This document shows, in pieces, positions 53,537 to 64,000 of a DNA stretch of 64,000 bases (positions are counted from its first letter, which is position 1; each line of letters opens with the position of its first letter). Source of the DNA: Marinobacter sp. BW6. GTDB taxonomy: Bacteria; Pseudomonadota; Gammaproteobacteria; Pseudomonadales; Oleiphilaceae. The stretch spans positions 1,488,001-1,552,000 of the forward strand of contig NZ_VIRN01000064.1 of the NCBI RefSeq assembly GCF_008107725.1, in the 5' to 3' direction. Made by a program: the position numbers and the translations under genes. Under the pieces are notes generated by a model, which worked only from the letters and a program-made list of their open reading frames with translations, did not search any database and was not told the DNA's origin.

Positions 53537-53986
53537 ATGGCACAGAGAACCACTGAAATCATAGTTGGCCTGTTCATGATCGCAGGCTGCGCGGCGCTGC
53601 TTTTCCTCGCGCTGCAGGTAAGCGGGCTGTCGCCGAAGTCGGCCGAGAGTACCTACACCATCTACGCCAATTTCAATGATACCGGCGGGCTTACGCCCCG
53701 GGGGCGGGTCTCCATGGCTGGGGTGACAGTCGGCACCATTGAATCCATCAGTCTGAACAAAGAGACGTTCCAGGCCCGGGTGGAAATGTCGATTCATTCG
53801 GACGTCGACAATATCCCCTCGGACAGTTCCGCAGTTATACGTACATCCGGCCTGCTCGGTGAGCAGTACATTGATATATCCATCGGGGCCGAGATGGATT
53901 CGCTGAACGAGGGCGACACCTTCTATTCGACACAGTCGGCTATGAACCTGGAGCGGCTGATCAGCAACTTTGCATCGGGCCGCTGA
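53537..53986 (+). CDS. mlaD: MCE-domain protein MlaD
   Basis: 149 residues: N-terminal membrane helix (IIVGLFMIAGCAALLFLALQ) and one MCE domain (YTIYANFNDTGGLTPRGRVS; VTVGTIESISL). Forms the hexameric periplasmic ring of Mla. Confidence 0.95.
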   Translation: MAQRTTEIIVGLFMIAGCAALLFLALQVSGLSPKSAESTYTIYANFNDTGGLTPRGRVSMAGVTVGTIESISLNKETFQARVEMSIHSDVDNIPSDSSAVIRTSGLLGEQYIDISIGAEMDSLNEGDTFYSTQSAMNLERLISNFASGR

Positions 53987-54018
53987 TTCGGGCCGGTCAG
54001 ATTTAACAGGAGATCCTG

Positions 54019-54672
54019 ATGTTTGCACTGAAACACCACATTCTGCTTGGCCTTATGATGGCCCTGGTTCTGGTTACGCCGGCGCAGGCGGCGGAAGCGG
54101 AGGATCTTCGCGACTATGTGGATGAGAACACCCAGCGGCTGGTCGAGAAACTCAATGAAGAGCGCGGTCTTTATGAGCGGGACCCGGAAGCCTTCTATGA
54201 GAGCATGGATCAGGCCCTGACAGACTTCGTGGACTTCCGTCGAATAGCTGCCCGCGTTATGGGGCGCTACGCTCGTCAGACGACTCCCGAGCAGCGTGAT
54301 GAGTTTGTGGCCAAGTTCAAGCGCAGCCTGTTTGATAGTTATGCGCAGGCTCTGGTCAACGCGGACAACTTCGAGATTCAGGTCAAGGAAGCGACCATCA
54401 ACCCCCAGAGCGACAACCGCGCCTCTGTCCAGATGGAAGTCATCAGTGCCTCCGGTAACCGTTACCCCGTAACCTATTCGATGTACAAGAACTCCGAGGG
54501 TAAATGGCTGATGGAAAACGTCATTGTTGAGGGCGTGAACATTGGTCTGGCTTTTCGGGATCGGTTCAGTCAGGAAATGGAAGAAAGTCGGGGCCAGATT
54601 CAAGCGGTCATCGACGGCTGGAGTGATGCCGTCGAATCCCTGAATCTGGAGCAGGAAGTGGACAACTCATGA
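54019..54672 (+). CDS. mlaC: Periplasmic phospholipid-binding protein MlaC
   Basis: 217 residues with signal peptide (MFALKHHILLGLMMALVLV, cleavage near AQA-AEA), then the MlaC/Ttg2D domain (FVDFRRIAARVMGRYARQTT). Shuttles phospholipid between MlaA and MlaFEDB. Overlaps mlaB by ATGA. Confidence 0.94.
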   Translation: MFALKHHILLGLMMALVLVTPAQAAEAEDLRDYVDENTQRLVEKLNEERGLYERDPEAFYESMDQALTDFVDFRRIAARVMGRYARQTTPEQRDEFVAKFKRSLFDSYAQALVNADNFEIQVKEATINPQSDNRASVQMEVISASGNRYPVTYSMYKNSEGKWLMENVIVEGVNIGLAFRDRFSQEMEESRGQIQAVIDGWSDAVESLNLEQEVDNS

Positions 54673-55001
54673 CCGCGGTTGAGCCTCGGGTTCAGCTCTC
54701 TGACGGAGCCCTTATCGTCTCCGGGGACGTGACCATAGACACCGTGGTCGGCCTGAGAAAAGAGGGCGAGAAACTGATCCGCTCGGTATCTGTCGATCTG
54801 GTTATCGATCTTGATGGTCTGGCCACCGCCCACAGTGTGGTTCTGTCCATGCTGCTCTGCTGGCAACGTTTGGCGCATCAAACAGGTATTTCCCTGTCGT
54901 TCCGGGGGGTAAGTGGCCGCCTGGTCTCTCTGGCGTCCCTGAGCAACCTTGATGATCAGCTCGCGGGTTTCGGTCCGGAAACCGTCCACCCCGCCCACTG
55001 A
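54669..55001 (+). CDS. mlaB: STAS-domain protein MlaB
   Basis: 110 residues, STAS fold (DLVIDLDGLATAHSVVLSML), stabilising MlaF in the transporter. Low conservation but position and fold are as expected. Confidence 0.9.
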   Translation: MTAVEPRVQLSDGALIVSGDVTIDTVVGLRKEGEKLIRSVSVDLVIDLDGLATAHSVVLSMLLCWQRLAHQTGISLSFRGVSGRLVSLASLSNLDDQLAGFGPETVHPAH

Positions 55002-55040
55002 CTCTCCCGGCCTCGGCCCTTTGTTTACCGGACAGTAAAG

Positions 55041-55069
55041 CTGACCCGAGCGCCGGAATTGGTTACAAT
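55041..55069 (+). promoter_or_regulatory. Probable sigma-70 promoter for ibaG-murA-his
   Basis: CTGACC, 17 nt, TACAAT, ending 35 nt before the ibaG start. It would give the ibaG-murA-hisGDC block a promoter separate from mla. Confidence 0.5.
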
Positions 55070-55104
55070 CTCGCCCCTGATTTCAAAACACCCGAGGATT
55101 TTCT

Positions 55105-56638
<1,534 letters not shown>

Positions 56639-56667
56639 AAGACAACAACGGGAAACCGGAACGATCC

Positions 56668-57309
56668 ATGACAGATTCCATAACCATCGCCTTGTCGAAG
56701 GGACGAATCCTGGAAGAGACCCTGCCGCTGCTTGCAGAAGCGGGCATTGAGCTGATCGACGACGTCAAAAAGTCGCGCAAACTGGTGTTCCCGACAACGG
56801 ATCCCCATGTGCGGGTATTGATCATCCGGGCCACGGACGTGCCGACTTATGTTCAGTACGGCGGGGCCGACCTTGGGGTGACCGGTAAGGATGTATTGAT
56901 GGAGCACGGTGGCGAAGGACTTTATGAGCCACTGGATCTGAATATTTCCCGTTGTCGTCTGATGACCGCCGGCCCGAAAGATCAGACTCCGCCGCCCGGT
57001 CGTATCAAGGTGGCAACAAAGTTCGTGAACCTGGCCCGCCGATACTACTCGGCCCAGGGGCGTCAGGCTGACATCATAAAGCTATACGGCGCCATGGAGC
57101 TGGCTCCGATTCTGGGTCTGGCCGACGAGATCGTCGACATCGTGGATACCGGCAATACGCTGAAGGCGAATGGCCTTGAAGCCCGCGAGCTGATTGAGCA
57201 TATCAGCAGCCGATTGGTGGTTAATCGCGCGTCGATGAAGATGAAACACGAGCGCATCAATCCCATCATTGAAAAGATGTCCGCAGCCGTTGAGAAACGC
57301 CGGCTCTGA
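56668..57309 (+). CDS. hisG: ATP phosphoribosyltransferase HisG, short form
   Basis: First step of histidine synthesis. 213 residues, the short form that lacks the regulatory domain and needs HisZ, which is not in this window. [12 protein letters not shown] and [12 protein letters not shown] are typical. Confidence 0.95.
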   Translation: MTDSITIALSKGRILEETLPLLAEAGIELIDDVKKSRKLVFPTTDPHVRVLIIRATDVPTYVQYGGADLGVTGKDVLMEHGGEGLYEPLDLNISRCRLMTAGPKDQTPPPGRIKVATKFVNLARRYYSAQGRQADIIKLYGAMELAPILGLADEIVDIVDTGNTLKANGLEARELIEHISSRLVVNRASMKMKHERINPIIEKMSAAVEKRRL

Positions 57310-57361
57310 GTTTGAGTCGGTCAGCAGTAGTTAGTCGTTAATCCCACACAGGATTTGAGTT

Positions 57362-58666
57362 ATGACCGCAAAGATCACCAGATTGAACGCTTCCCAAAGT
57401 GACTTTAATGATGCGTTGGCCAAACTGCTGGCCTGGGACGACAGCGTTGATCATCAGGTGAACGAGTCAGTGCGTCATATCCTGCATGAGGTGAAAACCC
57501 GCGGTGATCAGGCGGTCCTGGAATTTACCGAGAAGTTCGATCGCCTGAAGGCTGGCTCTGTCGCCGAACTGGAAATGGACCAGAGCCGACTGCAGAAGGC
57601 TCTGGAAGCGATTCCGCAGGACCAGCGTGTTGCCCTGGAAAAAGCGGCCGAGCGGATCCGGGACTATCACGAGCGGCAGAACCAGAAGTCCTGGCAGTAT
57701 GAGGACGAAGATGGCACCGTGCTTGGCCAGAAGGTAACGCCTCTGGATCGCGCTGGTTTGTACGTGCCCGGGGGCAAGGCCGCTTACCCGTCATCCGTGC
57801 TCATGAACGCCATTCCCGCAAAGGTCGCGGGTGTCAGCGAAGTGGTGATGGTTGTTCCGACACCGGATGGTGTGGTGAATGACATGGTGCTGGCCTCCGC
57901 AGCCATTGCTGGAGTGGATCGTGTATTCACCGTTGGTGGTGCCCAGGCCGTGGGCGCGCTGGCGTACGGGACAGAGACCATTCCGGCCGTCGATAAAATC
58001 GTCGGTCCCGGCAATATCTTTGTTGCTACCGCCAAGAGAGAGGTTTTTGGCGTAGTGGGCATCGATATGATCGCCGGTCCGTCGGAAATCCTGGTGATCT
58101 GTGACGGCAAAACCGATCCCGACTGGATTGCCATGGACCTGTTTTCCCAGGCAGAGCACGACGAGCAGGCCCAGTCCATCCTGATCAGCCCGGATGCCGA
58201 ATTCCTGGACGCTGTCGAAGCCAGCATCAACAAACTGCTGCCAGCCATGGAGCGTGCCGACATCATCCGCACCTCCATGACCGACCGCGCCGCGTTGATC
58301 CACGTCGCCGACCTGAAACAAGCCGCCGAGGTGTCCAACCGCATCGCCCCGGAACACCTGGAGCTGTCGGTTGAAGACCCTGAGGCCATGCTTGAAGACA
58401 TCCGCCACGCTGGCGCCATCTTCATGGGCCGCTACACCGCCGAAGCCCTCGGCGACTACTGCGCCGGCCCGAACCACGTGCTGCCCACCAGCGGCACCGC
58501 ACGGTTCTCCTCACCTCTGGGCGTCTACGACTTCCAGAAACGGTCTTCCATCATCGGCTTCAGCGCTGCCGGTGCTGACCGCATGGGACGTGTGGCGTCG
58601 GTTCTTGCACGTGGCGAGGGCTTAACCGCTCACGCCCGGTCGGCGGAATATCGGATTAAGGACTGA
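57362..58666 (+). CDS. hisD: Histidinol dehydrogenase HisD
   Basis: Last two oxidations to histidine, zinc and NAD dependent. 434 residues; [24 protein letters not shown] (zinc ligand region) and [19 protein letters not shown] are diagnostic. Confidence 0.97.
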   Translation: MTAKITRLNASQSDFNDALAKLLAWDDSVDHQVNESVRHILHEVKTRGDQAVLEFTEKFDRLKAGSVAELEMDQSRLQKALEAIPQDQRVALEKAAERIRDYHERQNQKSWQYEDEDGTVLGQKVTPLDRAGLYVPGGKAAYPSSVLMNAIPAKVAGVSEVVMVVPTPDGVVNDMVLASAAIAGVDRVFTVGGAQAVGALAYGTETIPAVDKIVGPGNIFVATAKREVFGVVGIDMIAGPSEILVICDGKTDPDWIAMDLFSQAEHDEQAQSILISPDAEFLDAVEASINKLLPAMERADIIRTSMTDRAALIHVADLKQAAEVSNRIAPEHLELSVEDPEAMLEDIRHAGAIFMGRYTAEALGDYCAGPNHVLPTSGTARFSSPLGVYDFQKRSSIIGFSAAGADRMGRVASVLARGEGLTAHARSAEYRIKD

Positions 58667-58669
58667 TTT

Positions 58670-59722
58670 ATGAGTAAATTCTGGAGTCCTTTGGTAAACG
58701 ACCTGGTTCCCTATGTCCCAGGCGAACAGCCAAAAATGGCCAACCTGGTGAAGCTGAACACCAACGAAAACCCCTTCGGCCCCTCACCAAAAGTCATCGA
58801 AGCCATTAAGGCCGAATTGAACGACGGCTTGCGCCTCTATCCGGATCCGGAAGGCGAAAGCCTGCGCCAGACGATCGCGGAATACCACAAGGTCAAGCCG
58901 GAACAGATCTTCCTGGGCAATGGCTCGGATGAAGTTCTGGCCCACATCTTCTTTGGCCTGTTCCAGCACGGCGAACCGATCCTGTTCCCGGACATTACCT
59001 ACAGCTTCTATCCGGTCTACTGTGGCCTCTACAACATTGAGAGCCGAAAGATATCGCTGACAGAAAGCTTTGAAATCAACCCGGATGATTTCAAGCAACC
59101 CAACGGCGGCGTCATCTTCCCGAATCCAAATGCGCCAACTGGTCGGTATCTCGAGTTGCAGCATGTTGAAGAGATCCTGGCGGCCAATTCGGACCGCGTC
59201 GTGGTTGTGGATGAGGCCTACATTGATTTCGGCGGCGAGTCGGCGATCACCCTGGTGGACAAGTACCCGAACTTGCTGGTATCCCAGACGCTCTCCAAGG
59301 CCCGTTCATTGGCCGGTTTGCGAGTCGGTTTCGCCGTCGGCCATCCGGACCTGATCGAGGCCCTGAACCGGGTGAAGAATAGTTTCAACAGTTACCCGCT
59401 GGACCGCCTGGCCCTGGCCGGTGCGAAGGCGGCCTACGAGGATGAGGCCTGGTTCCGGAAGTGCTGCGATGGCGTGATCTCCGAGCGGGAGCGCGTAACG
59501 GCCGCCCTCGAGGGGCTGGGTTTTGAGGTGTTACCCTCCAAGGCAAACTTCATCTTTGCCCGTCATAAAGATCAGCCGGGCGAGGTTTTGGCGAAAGGCC
59601 TGAGGGAGCAGGGCATTATTGTCCGGCACTTCAACAAGCCTCGAATCAGCGAATTCCTGCGCATTACCATCGGCACTGTTGAGCAGAACGATGCCTTGAT
59701 CGGGGGGCTCCGGTCCCTCTAG
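58670..59722 (+). CDS. hisC: Histidinol-phosphate aminotransferase HisC
   Basis: PLP aminotransferase. 350 residues: [14 protein letters not shown] at the N-terminus, [13 protein letters not shown] lysine in [16 protein letters not shown]. 3 nt after hisD. Confidence 0.95.
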   Translation: MSKFWSPLVNDLVPYVPGEQPKMANLVKLNTNENPFGPSPKVIEAIKAELNDGLRLYPDPEGESLRQTIAEYHKVKPEQIFLGNGSDEVLAHIFFGLFQHGEPILFPDITYSFYPVYCGLYNIESRKISLTESFEINPDDFKQPNGGVIFPNPNAPTGRYLELQHVEEILAANSDRVVVVDEAYIDFGGESAITLVDKYPNLLVSQTLSKARSLAGLRVGFAVGHPDLIEALNRVKNSFNSYPLDRLALAGAKAAYEDEAWFRKCCDGVISERERVTAALEGLGFEVLPSKANFIFARHKDQPGEVLAKGLREQGIIVRHFNKPRISEFLRITIGTVEQNDALIGGLRSL

Positions 59723-59741
59723 CCTGCTAGGTTGGCGGGCA

Positions 59742-59851
59742 GAGTGAGGCAGACGCCCCTTCCCGGGAACCGCTACGAGCACATCCATGTGCGCTTGGCG
59801 TCGGCCATCCATGGCCGCCGACATTCCCGGGAAGGGGCGTCTGCCTCACTC
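59742..59851 (-). repeat. Family A element A4
   Basis: 28-bp perfect arms (59742-59769, 59824-59851) around a 54-nt core (59770-59823) that is the exact reverse complement of the A2 core 30 kb away. The arm inner part is GCCCCTTCCCGGGAA. In the spacer between hisC and the Nif3-like gene; plus-strand transcripts would show UCCA loops. Confidence 0.93.
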
Positions 59852-59888
59852 GTCGAGCTTCTCTGAAATAGTCCGGAGTGGAGTTTTT

Positions 59889-60632
59889 ATGGCAAATCGA
59901 AGCGACATCCTTGAGAAAATCAACGAATGGCTCCAACCCGATAATTTCCAGGATTACTGTCCCAATGGTCTGCAGGTTGAAGGCACGTCCGAAATTAAAA
60001 CCGTTATCTCCGGCGTTACAGCTTCAAAAGCCTTGATCGAGGCTGCCATCGAAGCAAACGCCGATATGATCCTGGTCCACCATGGCTACTTCTGGAAAGG
60101 TGAGGACCAGCGCATTCAGGGGATGAAACGAGAACGCTTGAAACAGCTTCTCGACAACGATATCAATCTGATCGCCTATCACCTTCCGCTGGATGACCAC
60201 CCCGAATACGGAAACAACCGTCAGCTGGCGGATGTTCTCAATATCAAGAACCCGCGTCCGTTAGGCGGCTTGGTTTGGGAAGGCGAGCTGGAAGAAGCAA
60301 TGTCTCCCGAGGAATTTGGTCTCCACATCGCCAGACAGCTACATCGCGAGCCGCTCTGGGTCGGCAAAGGTCCGACTGCGATCAAGCGGGTCGGGTGGTG
60401 CACCGGCGCTGCACAGGGATTCATCAACACTGCGCTGGATGGTGGCCTGGACGCCTATATTAGTGGGGAGATCTCTGAGCCGACGACGCACACGGCAAGG
60501 GAATGTGGCATTCATTATTACGCTGCCGGGCACCACGCGACCGAGCGTTACGGTGTACAAGCGCTCGGGAAGGCGTTAGCCGAGGAGTTTGGCGTTGCCC
60601 ACAAATTCATTGATTGCGACAACCCGGTCTGA
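59889..60632 (+). CDS. Nif3-like dinuclear metal-centre protein (YbgI)
   Basis: 247 residues: WLQPDNFQDYCPNGLQVEG, metal-binding DMILVHHGYFWKG and the C-terminal HYYAAGHHATERYG. Hexameric toroid with two metals per subunit; precise function uncertain, GTP cyclohydrolase type 2 suggested for some members. Start ATG 59889; the frame upstream runs through A4 and is not coding. Bracketed by inverted family A copies A4 and A5. Confidence 0.92.
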   Translation: MANRSDILEKINEWLQPDNFQDYCPNGLQVEGTSEIKTVISGVTASKALIEAAIEANADMILVHHGYFWKGEDQRIQGMKRERLKQLLDNDINLIAYHLPLDDHPEYGNNRQLADVLNIKNPRPLGGLVWEGELEEAMSPEEFGLHIARQLHREPLWVGKGPTAIKRVGWCTGAAQGFINTALDGGLDAYISGEISEPTTHTARECGIHYYAAGHHATERYGVQALGKALAEEFGVAHKFIDCDNPV

Positions 60633-60692
60633 TCGCGAATAGGTGGTCAGACGAAGGCTTGATGCGAATTGCACAGAGTTGATGGAGCGGGG

Positions 60693-60786
60693 TAGTCACC
60701 CCTTTCCGAGAATGTCGGCGGCCAAGGATGGCCGACGTCAAGCGCACATGGATGTGCTCGTAGCGGTTCTCGGAAAGGGGTGACTA
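60693..60786 (+). repeat. Family A element A5
   Basis: 20-bp perfect arms (60693-60712, 60767-60786) around a 54-nt core differing from A2/A4 at 2 positions. Plus-strand loops AAGGA and AUGGA. Between convergent Nif3-like gene and zapG; 840 nt from A4 and inverted relative to it. Confidence 0.92.
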
Positions 60787-60859
60787 ACCCGGTCCCTCCC
60801 CGAACTTAGCAGTCTTATCGAGAATAAACTCCCAAGCTTCCGCCAGAGCAAAAAAGAAC

Positions 60860-61300
60860 TCAGGCCTGCTGAGGCTTTTCGCCCTTCTTGAGACCGAAGT
60901 CTTCAGCAAGCGTCCCGGAATCCTTCGGATCCGTCTTTGGCGCATAATCCCGTGGCGGCTCGGAAGCGTCCTCGCGGACTTCTTCCAGGCGCTTCTTGGA
61001 AGTTTCCTGCGCCAACTCCTCCATCCAGTCTTCGTCATTGCAAAGACGGTTGGCGCCGCGGGCCATGTGCTGGTTCACATCGCGGTAGGCATCGTTGAAC
61101 CGGCGCAGCAGGTGTGCCGACTCCATGAAATGCTCATTCACCTGGGCCTGGTAGCGGGTATATTCGCTTCTCAGTTCCTCTATCTGCTGTTCCGCCCGGC
61201 GCTGCCGAAGCGTCGTTCCCTGCCCGGAACGGCCAACAAATACCCCGATGACAATGCCAACAACCAATGCGGCAATCGCTGCCAGAATCAGGTTTGTCAT
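60860..61300 (-). CDS. zapG: ZapG/YhcB, DUF1043 cell-division-associated membrane protein
   Basis: 146 residues: one N-terminal helix (LILAAIAALVVGIVIGVFVG), then a coiled coil (RRAEQQIEELRSEYTRYQAQ), EHFMESAHLLRRFNDAYRDV, and a disordered tail. Linked to divisome, cell shape and envelope stress. Divergent from zapE, the usual arrangement. Confidence 0.92.
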   Translation of the reverse strand: MTNLILAAIAALVVGIVIGVFVGRSGQGTTLRQRRAEQQIEELRSEYTRYQAQVNEHFMESAHLLRRFNDAYRDVNQHMARGANRLCNDEDWMEELAQETSKKRLEEVREDASEPPRDYAPKTDPKDSGTLAEDFGLKKGEKPQQA

Positions 61301-61495
61301 ATGCTGTGTCGTCCTTTTACCTAGAAGTGAGCCAAGCCCCTGTCCGACGAGTATAACGCCCCAGGCTCCATCATCCCATAATTGTGGCCTGCGCCAATCG
61401 TCGTATTGCTGCCCAGGCGGCCAACGTGGCGAAAAATCGCCAAATGCGAGACAATACGGCGCCCAAATTTACGATCAACTTCCGGGACTACCTTG

Positions 61496-62629
61496 ATGAC
61501 AGAAGCGATGTCTTCCGAAACCAGTGCGACCATGACCCCTTGGCAACGTTACCAGAAGGATCTTGAGCGCCCCGATTTCCAGAAGGACCCGGCCCAGGAA
61601 GATGCGGTCAAGCGCCTTCAGTCACTGTACGACAAACTGGTGGAAGCCGAAAGGGATCGCAGTAAGCCCAAGGCCAAACTTTTGCGCAAGCTCAAGAAAG
61701 GCAAGGAAGATCCGGTCAAGGGCCTGTATTTCTGGGGTGGGGTAGGCCGCGGTAAAACCTACCTGATGGACACCTTCTACGAGTCGCTGCCTTTTGATCG
61801 CAAGATGCGGGTCCACTTTCACCGCTTCATGCAGCGGGTCCACAGCGAGCTCAGATCCCTCAAGGGCGAGAAGAATCCACTCGAGCTGGTCTCCAAAAAG
61901 TTTGCCGACGAAACCCGGGTTATCTGTTTCGATGAGTTTTTCGTGTCCGACATTGGCGATGCCATGATCCTCGCCACCCTGATGGACGGCTTGTTTAGCC
62001 GCGGTGTCACACTGGTCTGTACCTCCAACATCGTCCCGGATGGTCTTTACAAGGATGGTCTTCAGCGGGCCCGGTTCCTGCCGGCTATTGAGCTGGTCAA
62101 GAAGCACACCGATGTGGTCAACGTGGATGGCGGCGTAGATTACCGGTTGCGGACTCTCGAGCAGGCGGAATTGTTCCATTCGCCCCTCGATGAGGAAGCG
62201 GACGTCAGCCTTCGCAAGAGCTTTGATGCCCTGGCGGTCGAGGCAGCGAAACACAGTAAAACCATGGAAATCAACGGTCGAAAAATTCCGGCCCAGGCCC
62301 ACGCGGACGACGTAGTCTGGTTTGATTTCAAGGACGTCTGCGACGGCCCCCGAAGCCAGAACGATTACATCGAAATGGCCCGCCAGTTCCACGCCATTAT
62401 CGTCAGCAACGTGCCCATCCTGGGCAAAGAGAAAGACGACCAGGCTCGCCGATTCATTAACATGATCGACGAGTTCTACGACCGCAACGTCAAAGTCATC
62501 ATCTCGGCAGCCGCACCCATAACCGAGCTCTACACCGGCGGCCGCCTGGGCTTCGAATTCGAGCGCACCGAATCCCGCCTGCTGGAAATGCAGTCCCAGG
62601 AGTACCTCGAAGCCCCCCATAAACCTTAA
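61496..62629 (+). CDS. zapE: Cell division ATPase ZapE
   Basis: AFG1-like AAA+ ATPase. About 377 residues: Walker A WGGVGRGKTYLMD, Walker B VICFDEFFVSDI, TSNIVPDGLYKDGLQRARFL. The frame extends to 61382 but ATG 61496 (MTEAMSS) is the more probable start; 61508 and 61532 are possible. Destabilises FtsZ polymers in E. coli. Confidence 0.94.
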   Translation: MTEAMSSETSATMTPWQRYQKDLERPDFQKDPAQEDAVKRLQSLYDKLVEAERDRSKPKAKLLRKLKKGKEDPVKGLYFWGGVGRGKTYLMDTFYESLPFDRKMRVHFHRFMQRVHSELRSLKGEKNPLELVSKKFADETRVICFDEFFVSDIGDAMILATLMDGLFSRGVTLVCTSNIVPDGLYKDGLQRARFLPAIELVKKHTDVVNVDGGVDYRLRTLEQAELFHSPLDEEADVSLRKSFDALAVEAAKHSKTMEINGRKIPAQAHADDVVWFDFKDVCDGPRSQNDYIEMARQFHAIIVSNVPILGKEKDDQARRFINMIDEFYDRNVKVIISAAAPITELYTGGRLGFEFERTESRLLEMQSQEYLEAPHKP

Positions 62630-62634
62630 GTGGC

Positions 62635-62660
62635 GTCGGATTACGCGTCGCTAATCCGAC
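62635..62660 (-). repeat. Family B REP-like repeat, variant
   Basis: On the minus strand GTCGGATTAGCGACGCGTAA then TCCGAC, with GTAGG eight bases outside the stem rather than adjacent. Lies just after zapE. Confidence 0.75.
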
Positions 62661-62695
62661 AAAACCTACCAGACAACCAACAGAGAGATTCAGAA

Positions 62696-63880
62696 ATGAG
62701 CACAGACAACGTCGTTATCGTAAGCGGGGTTCGTACCCCCATGGGCGGATTCCAGGGCAGCCTGGCCAGCGTCAGCGCCACAGACCTGGGCTCGATCACC
62801 ATCGCCGAAGCCGTCAAACGTGCCGGTCTTCAGCCTGCGGACGTGCAGGAAGTGATCATGGGCAACGTCCTGCCCGCCGGCCTCAAACAGGGGCCGGCTC
62901 GCCAGGCCATGCGCAAGGCGGGGCTGCCCGACAACACCGGCGCTACCACCATCAACAAGCTCTGCGGCTCCGGTATGAAAGCCGCCATGTTCGCCCACGA
63001 CCTGATAAAGGCCGGCAGCAACGACATCATGGTCGCCGGTGGCATGGAGAGCATGTCGAACGCTCCTTACATCCTGCAGGGTGTAAGGAGCGGCTACCGC
63101 ATGGGACCGGGCCAGGCACCCCAGGACCACATGTTCCTGGACGGCCTGGAAGACGCTGAAACCGGTCGCCTGATGGGCGCATTCGCTCAGGAAATGGCCG
63201 ACAAGAAAGGCTACACCCGGGAAGAAATGGACGAGTACGCCATTACCTCTCTCACCCGGGCCAAGAAAGCCATCGAAGAAGGCCTGCTGAAAGATGAGAT
63301 CGTCCCGGTGACCGTGAAAAGCCGTAAAGGGGAAGTGGTTGTCGAGGACGATGAACAACCTCACAACGCTAACATCGATAAGATCCCGAGCCTACGCCCG
63401 GCCTTCGCCAAAGACGGCACTGTCACCGCCGCCAATGCCTCCTCGATCTCAGACGGCGCTTCTGCACTGCTCCTGATGCGCGAGTCCGAAGCCGAAAAGC
63501 GCGGCCTCAAGCCGCTCGCCCGCATAGTTGGCCACAGCACCCAGTCTCAGCATCCTTCCGAGTTCACCTGTGCCCCGGTTGGTGCAATCGAAACCCTGTT
63601 CGGAAAAACCGGCTGGAGCAAAGACGACGTAGACCTCTTCGAAATCAACGAAGCCTTCGCCATGGTCGCCATGATGCCCATCCGCGAACTTGGTCTCGAC
63701 CCTGAAAAAGTCAACATCCACGGCGGCGCCTGCGCCCAGGGTCACCCCGTCGGCTCCACCGGCTCCCGCCTGCTGGTAACCCTCATGTACGCCCTCCAGC
63801 GGTACGGCAAAAAGAAAGGCATCGCAGCCCTCTGCATCGGCGGTGGCGAAGCTACTGCCATGGCAATCGAGATGCTCTAA
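62696..63880 (+). CDS. Acetyl-CoA C-acetyltransferase (thiolase)
   Basis: 394 residues, biosynthetic/degradative thiolase superfamily. Catalytic Cys in NKLCGSGMKAA, His in NEAFAMVAM region and GGACAQGHPVGSTGSR, second Cys in CIGGGEATAMAIE. The GHPVGSTG replaces the usual GHPIGASG. Role in beta-oxidation/ketone metabolism or leucine degradation; substrate cannot be read. Start ATG 62696 preceded by GAGAG; the longer in-frame start at 62630 runs through the family B repeat. Confidence 0.93.
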   Translation: MSTDNVVIVSGVRTPMGGFQGSLASVSATDLGSITIAEAVKRAGLQPADVQEVIMGNVLPAGLKQGPARQAMRKAGLPDNTGATTINKLCGSGMKAAMFAHDLIKAGSNDIMVAGGMESMSNAPYILQGVRSGYRMGPGQAPQDHMFLDGLEDAETGRLMGAFAQEMADKKGYTREEMDEYAITSLTRAKKAIEEGLLKDEIVPVTVKSRKGEVVVEDDEQPHNANIDKIPSLRPAFAKDGTVTAANASSISDGASALLLMRESEAEKRGLKPLARIVGHSTQSQHPSEFTCAPVGAIETLFGKTGWSKDDVDLFEINEAFAMVAMMPIRELGLDPEKVNIHGGACAQGHPVGSTGSRLLVTLMYALQRYGKKKGIAALCIGGGEATAMAIEML

Positions 63881-63890
63881 GCCTCGGAGT

Positions 63891-64000
63891 CTGGCCGGGG
63901 CGGGAGCCCTTCCCGAAACACGCTGTAAATACGTCCCTGTAATCTTGACGGCAGCATCCCTGCTGCCGACAGTTTCGGGAAGGGCTCCCGCCCCGGCCAG
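63891..64000 (-). repeat. Family A element A6 (reaches the window edge)
   Basis: 29-bp perfect arms (63891-63919, 63972-64000) around a 52-nt core with hairpins TACGTCCCTGTA and GGCAGCATCCCTGCTGCC. On the minus strand the loops read AGGGA twice, GGAs 23 nt apart. The right arm ends at the last base of the window, so the stem may be longer. Confidence 0.88.

Noticed and set aside
59787..59888. N-terminal extension of the Nif3-like gene
   Set aside because: It translates the A4 core; the same peptide (MCAWRRPSMAADI) arises from A2, so it is repeat sequence, not protein.
62630..62695. Upstream extension of the thiolase
   Set aside because: Runs through a family B repeat; ATG 62696 gives the conserved thiolase N-terminus.

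Overview
The window is chromosomal core sequence of a gammaproteobacterium, most likely Marinobacter or a close relative. It is moderately GC-rich. The biotin locus (comF / bioB-F-H-C-D, then a small rod-like gene and two tandem acyl-CoA dehydrogenases) follows the Pseudomonas aeruginosa PA0500-PA0508 order as I remember it. The other blocks are standard gammaproteobacterial clusters. I see no rRNA, tRNA, CRISPR, prophage, plasmid or transposase gene. Nearly everything is vertically inherited housekeeping DNA, so the novelty lies in the intergenic repeats.

Layout. 1-5324: comF (minus, cut by the window edge) diverges from the biotin genes across a BirA-type operator. 5376-10385: an orphan flagellar-rod-like protein, a SprA-type zinc protein with HEAAH, and two 600-residue acyl-CoA dehydrogenases. 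10476-11572: a secreted endonuclease-I-like protein and a small coiled-coil protein. 11683-15870 (minus): holA-lptE-leuS. 16062-22138: a zinc-ribbon protein facing lnt-corC-ybeY-ybeZ-miaB, the conserved envelope/ribosome-maturation cluster. 22325-27623: trmH facing yejK, then cysN-cysD and a PilZ protein. 27938-32758: rimO facing gatB-gatA-gatC. 33128-42331 (plus): mreBCD-maf-rng-yhdP-nitrilase, a cell-shape and RNA-processing cluster. 42375-51718 (minus): darP and mgtE, then the rpoN region (ptsO-rapZ-ptsN-hpf-rpoN) preceded by lptB-lptA-lptC-kdsC-kdsD for LPS. 51907-59722 (plus): mlaFEDCB-ibaG-murA-hisG-hisD-hisC. 59889-63880: a Nif3-like protein, zapG, zapE and a thiolase.

Three families of short intergenic repeats are scattered between the genes. 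Family A has six copies (20476, 29319, 32828, 59742, 60693 and 63891). Each is a 94-113 nt element with a 20-29 bp inverted-repeat stem that is different at every locus, enclosing a 52-55 nt core that folds into two hairpins. Two cores are identical over 54 nt although their stems are unrelated. On one strand all twelve hairpins show an ANGGA loop, with the two GGAs 23-24 nt apart. That is the shape of a paired CsrA/RsmA site, and one hairpin matches 11 of 12 positions of the CsrA SELEX consensus. Family B is a GTAG-class REP with compensatory stem changes (20627-20714, 42917-43058, 62635-62660). Family C is a facing pair at 24167-24422 built around the same GCGAAGC mini-hairpin.

Other points of interest: mreC has no ATG, GTG or TTG before its conserved membrane helix; the endonuclease-I-like protein has lost the catalytic Glu-His pair; CysN carries a degenerate APS-kinase-like tail; and two convergent gene pairs overlap at their 3' ends by 65 and 32 bp. 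All calls come from reading the sequence; no database search was run.
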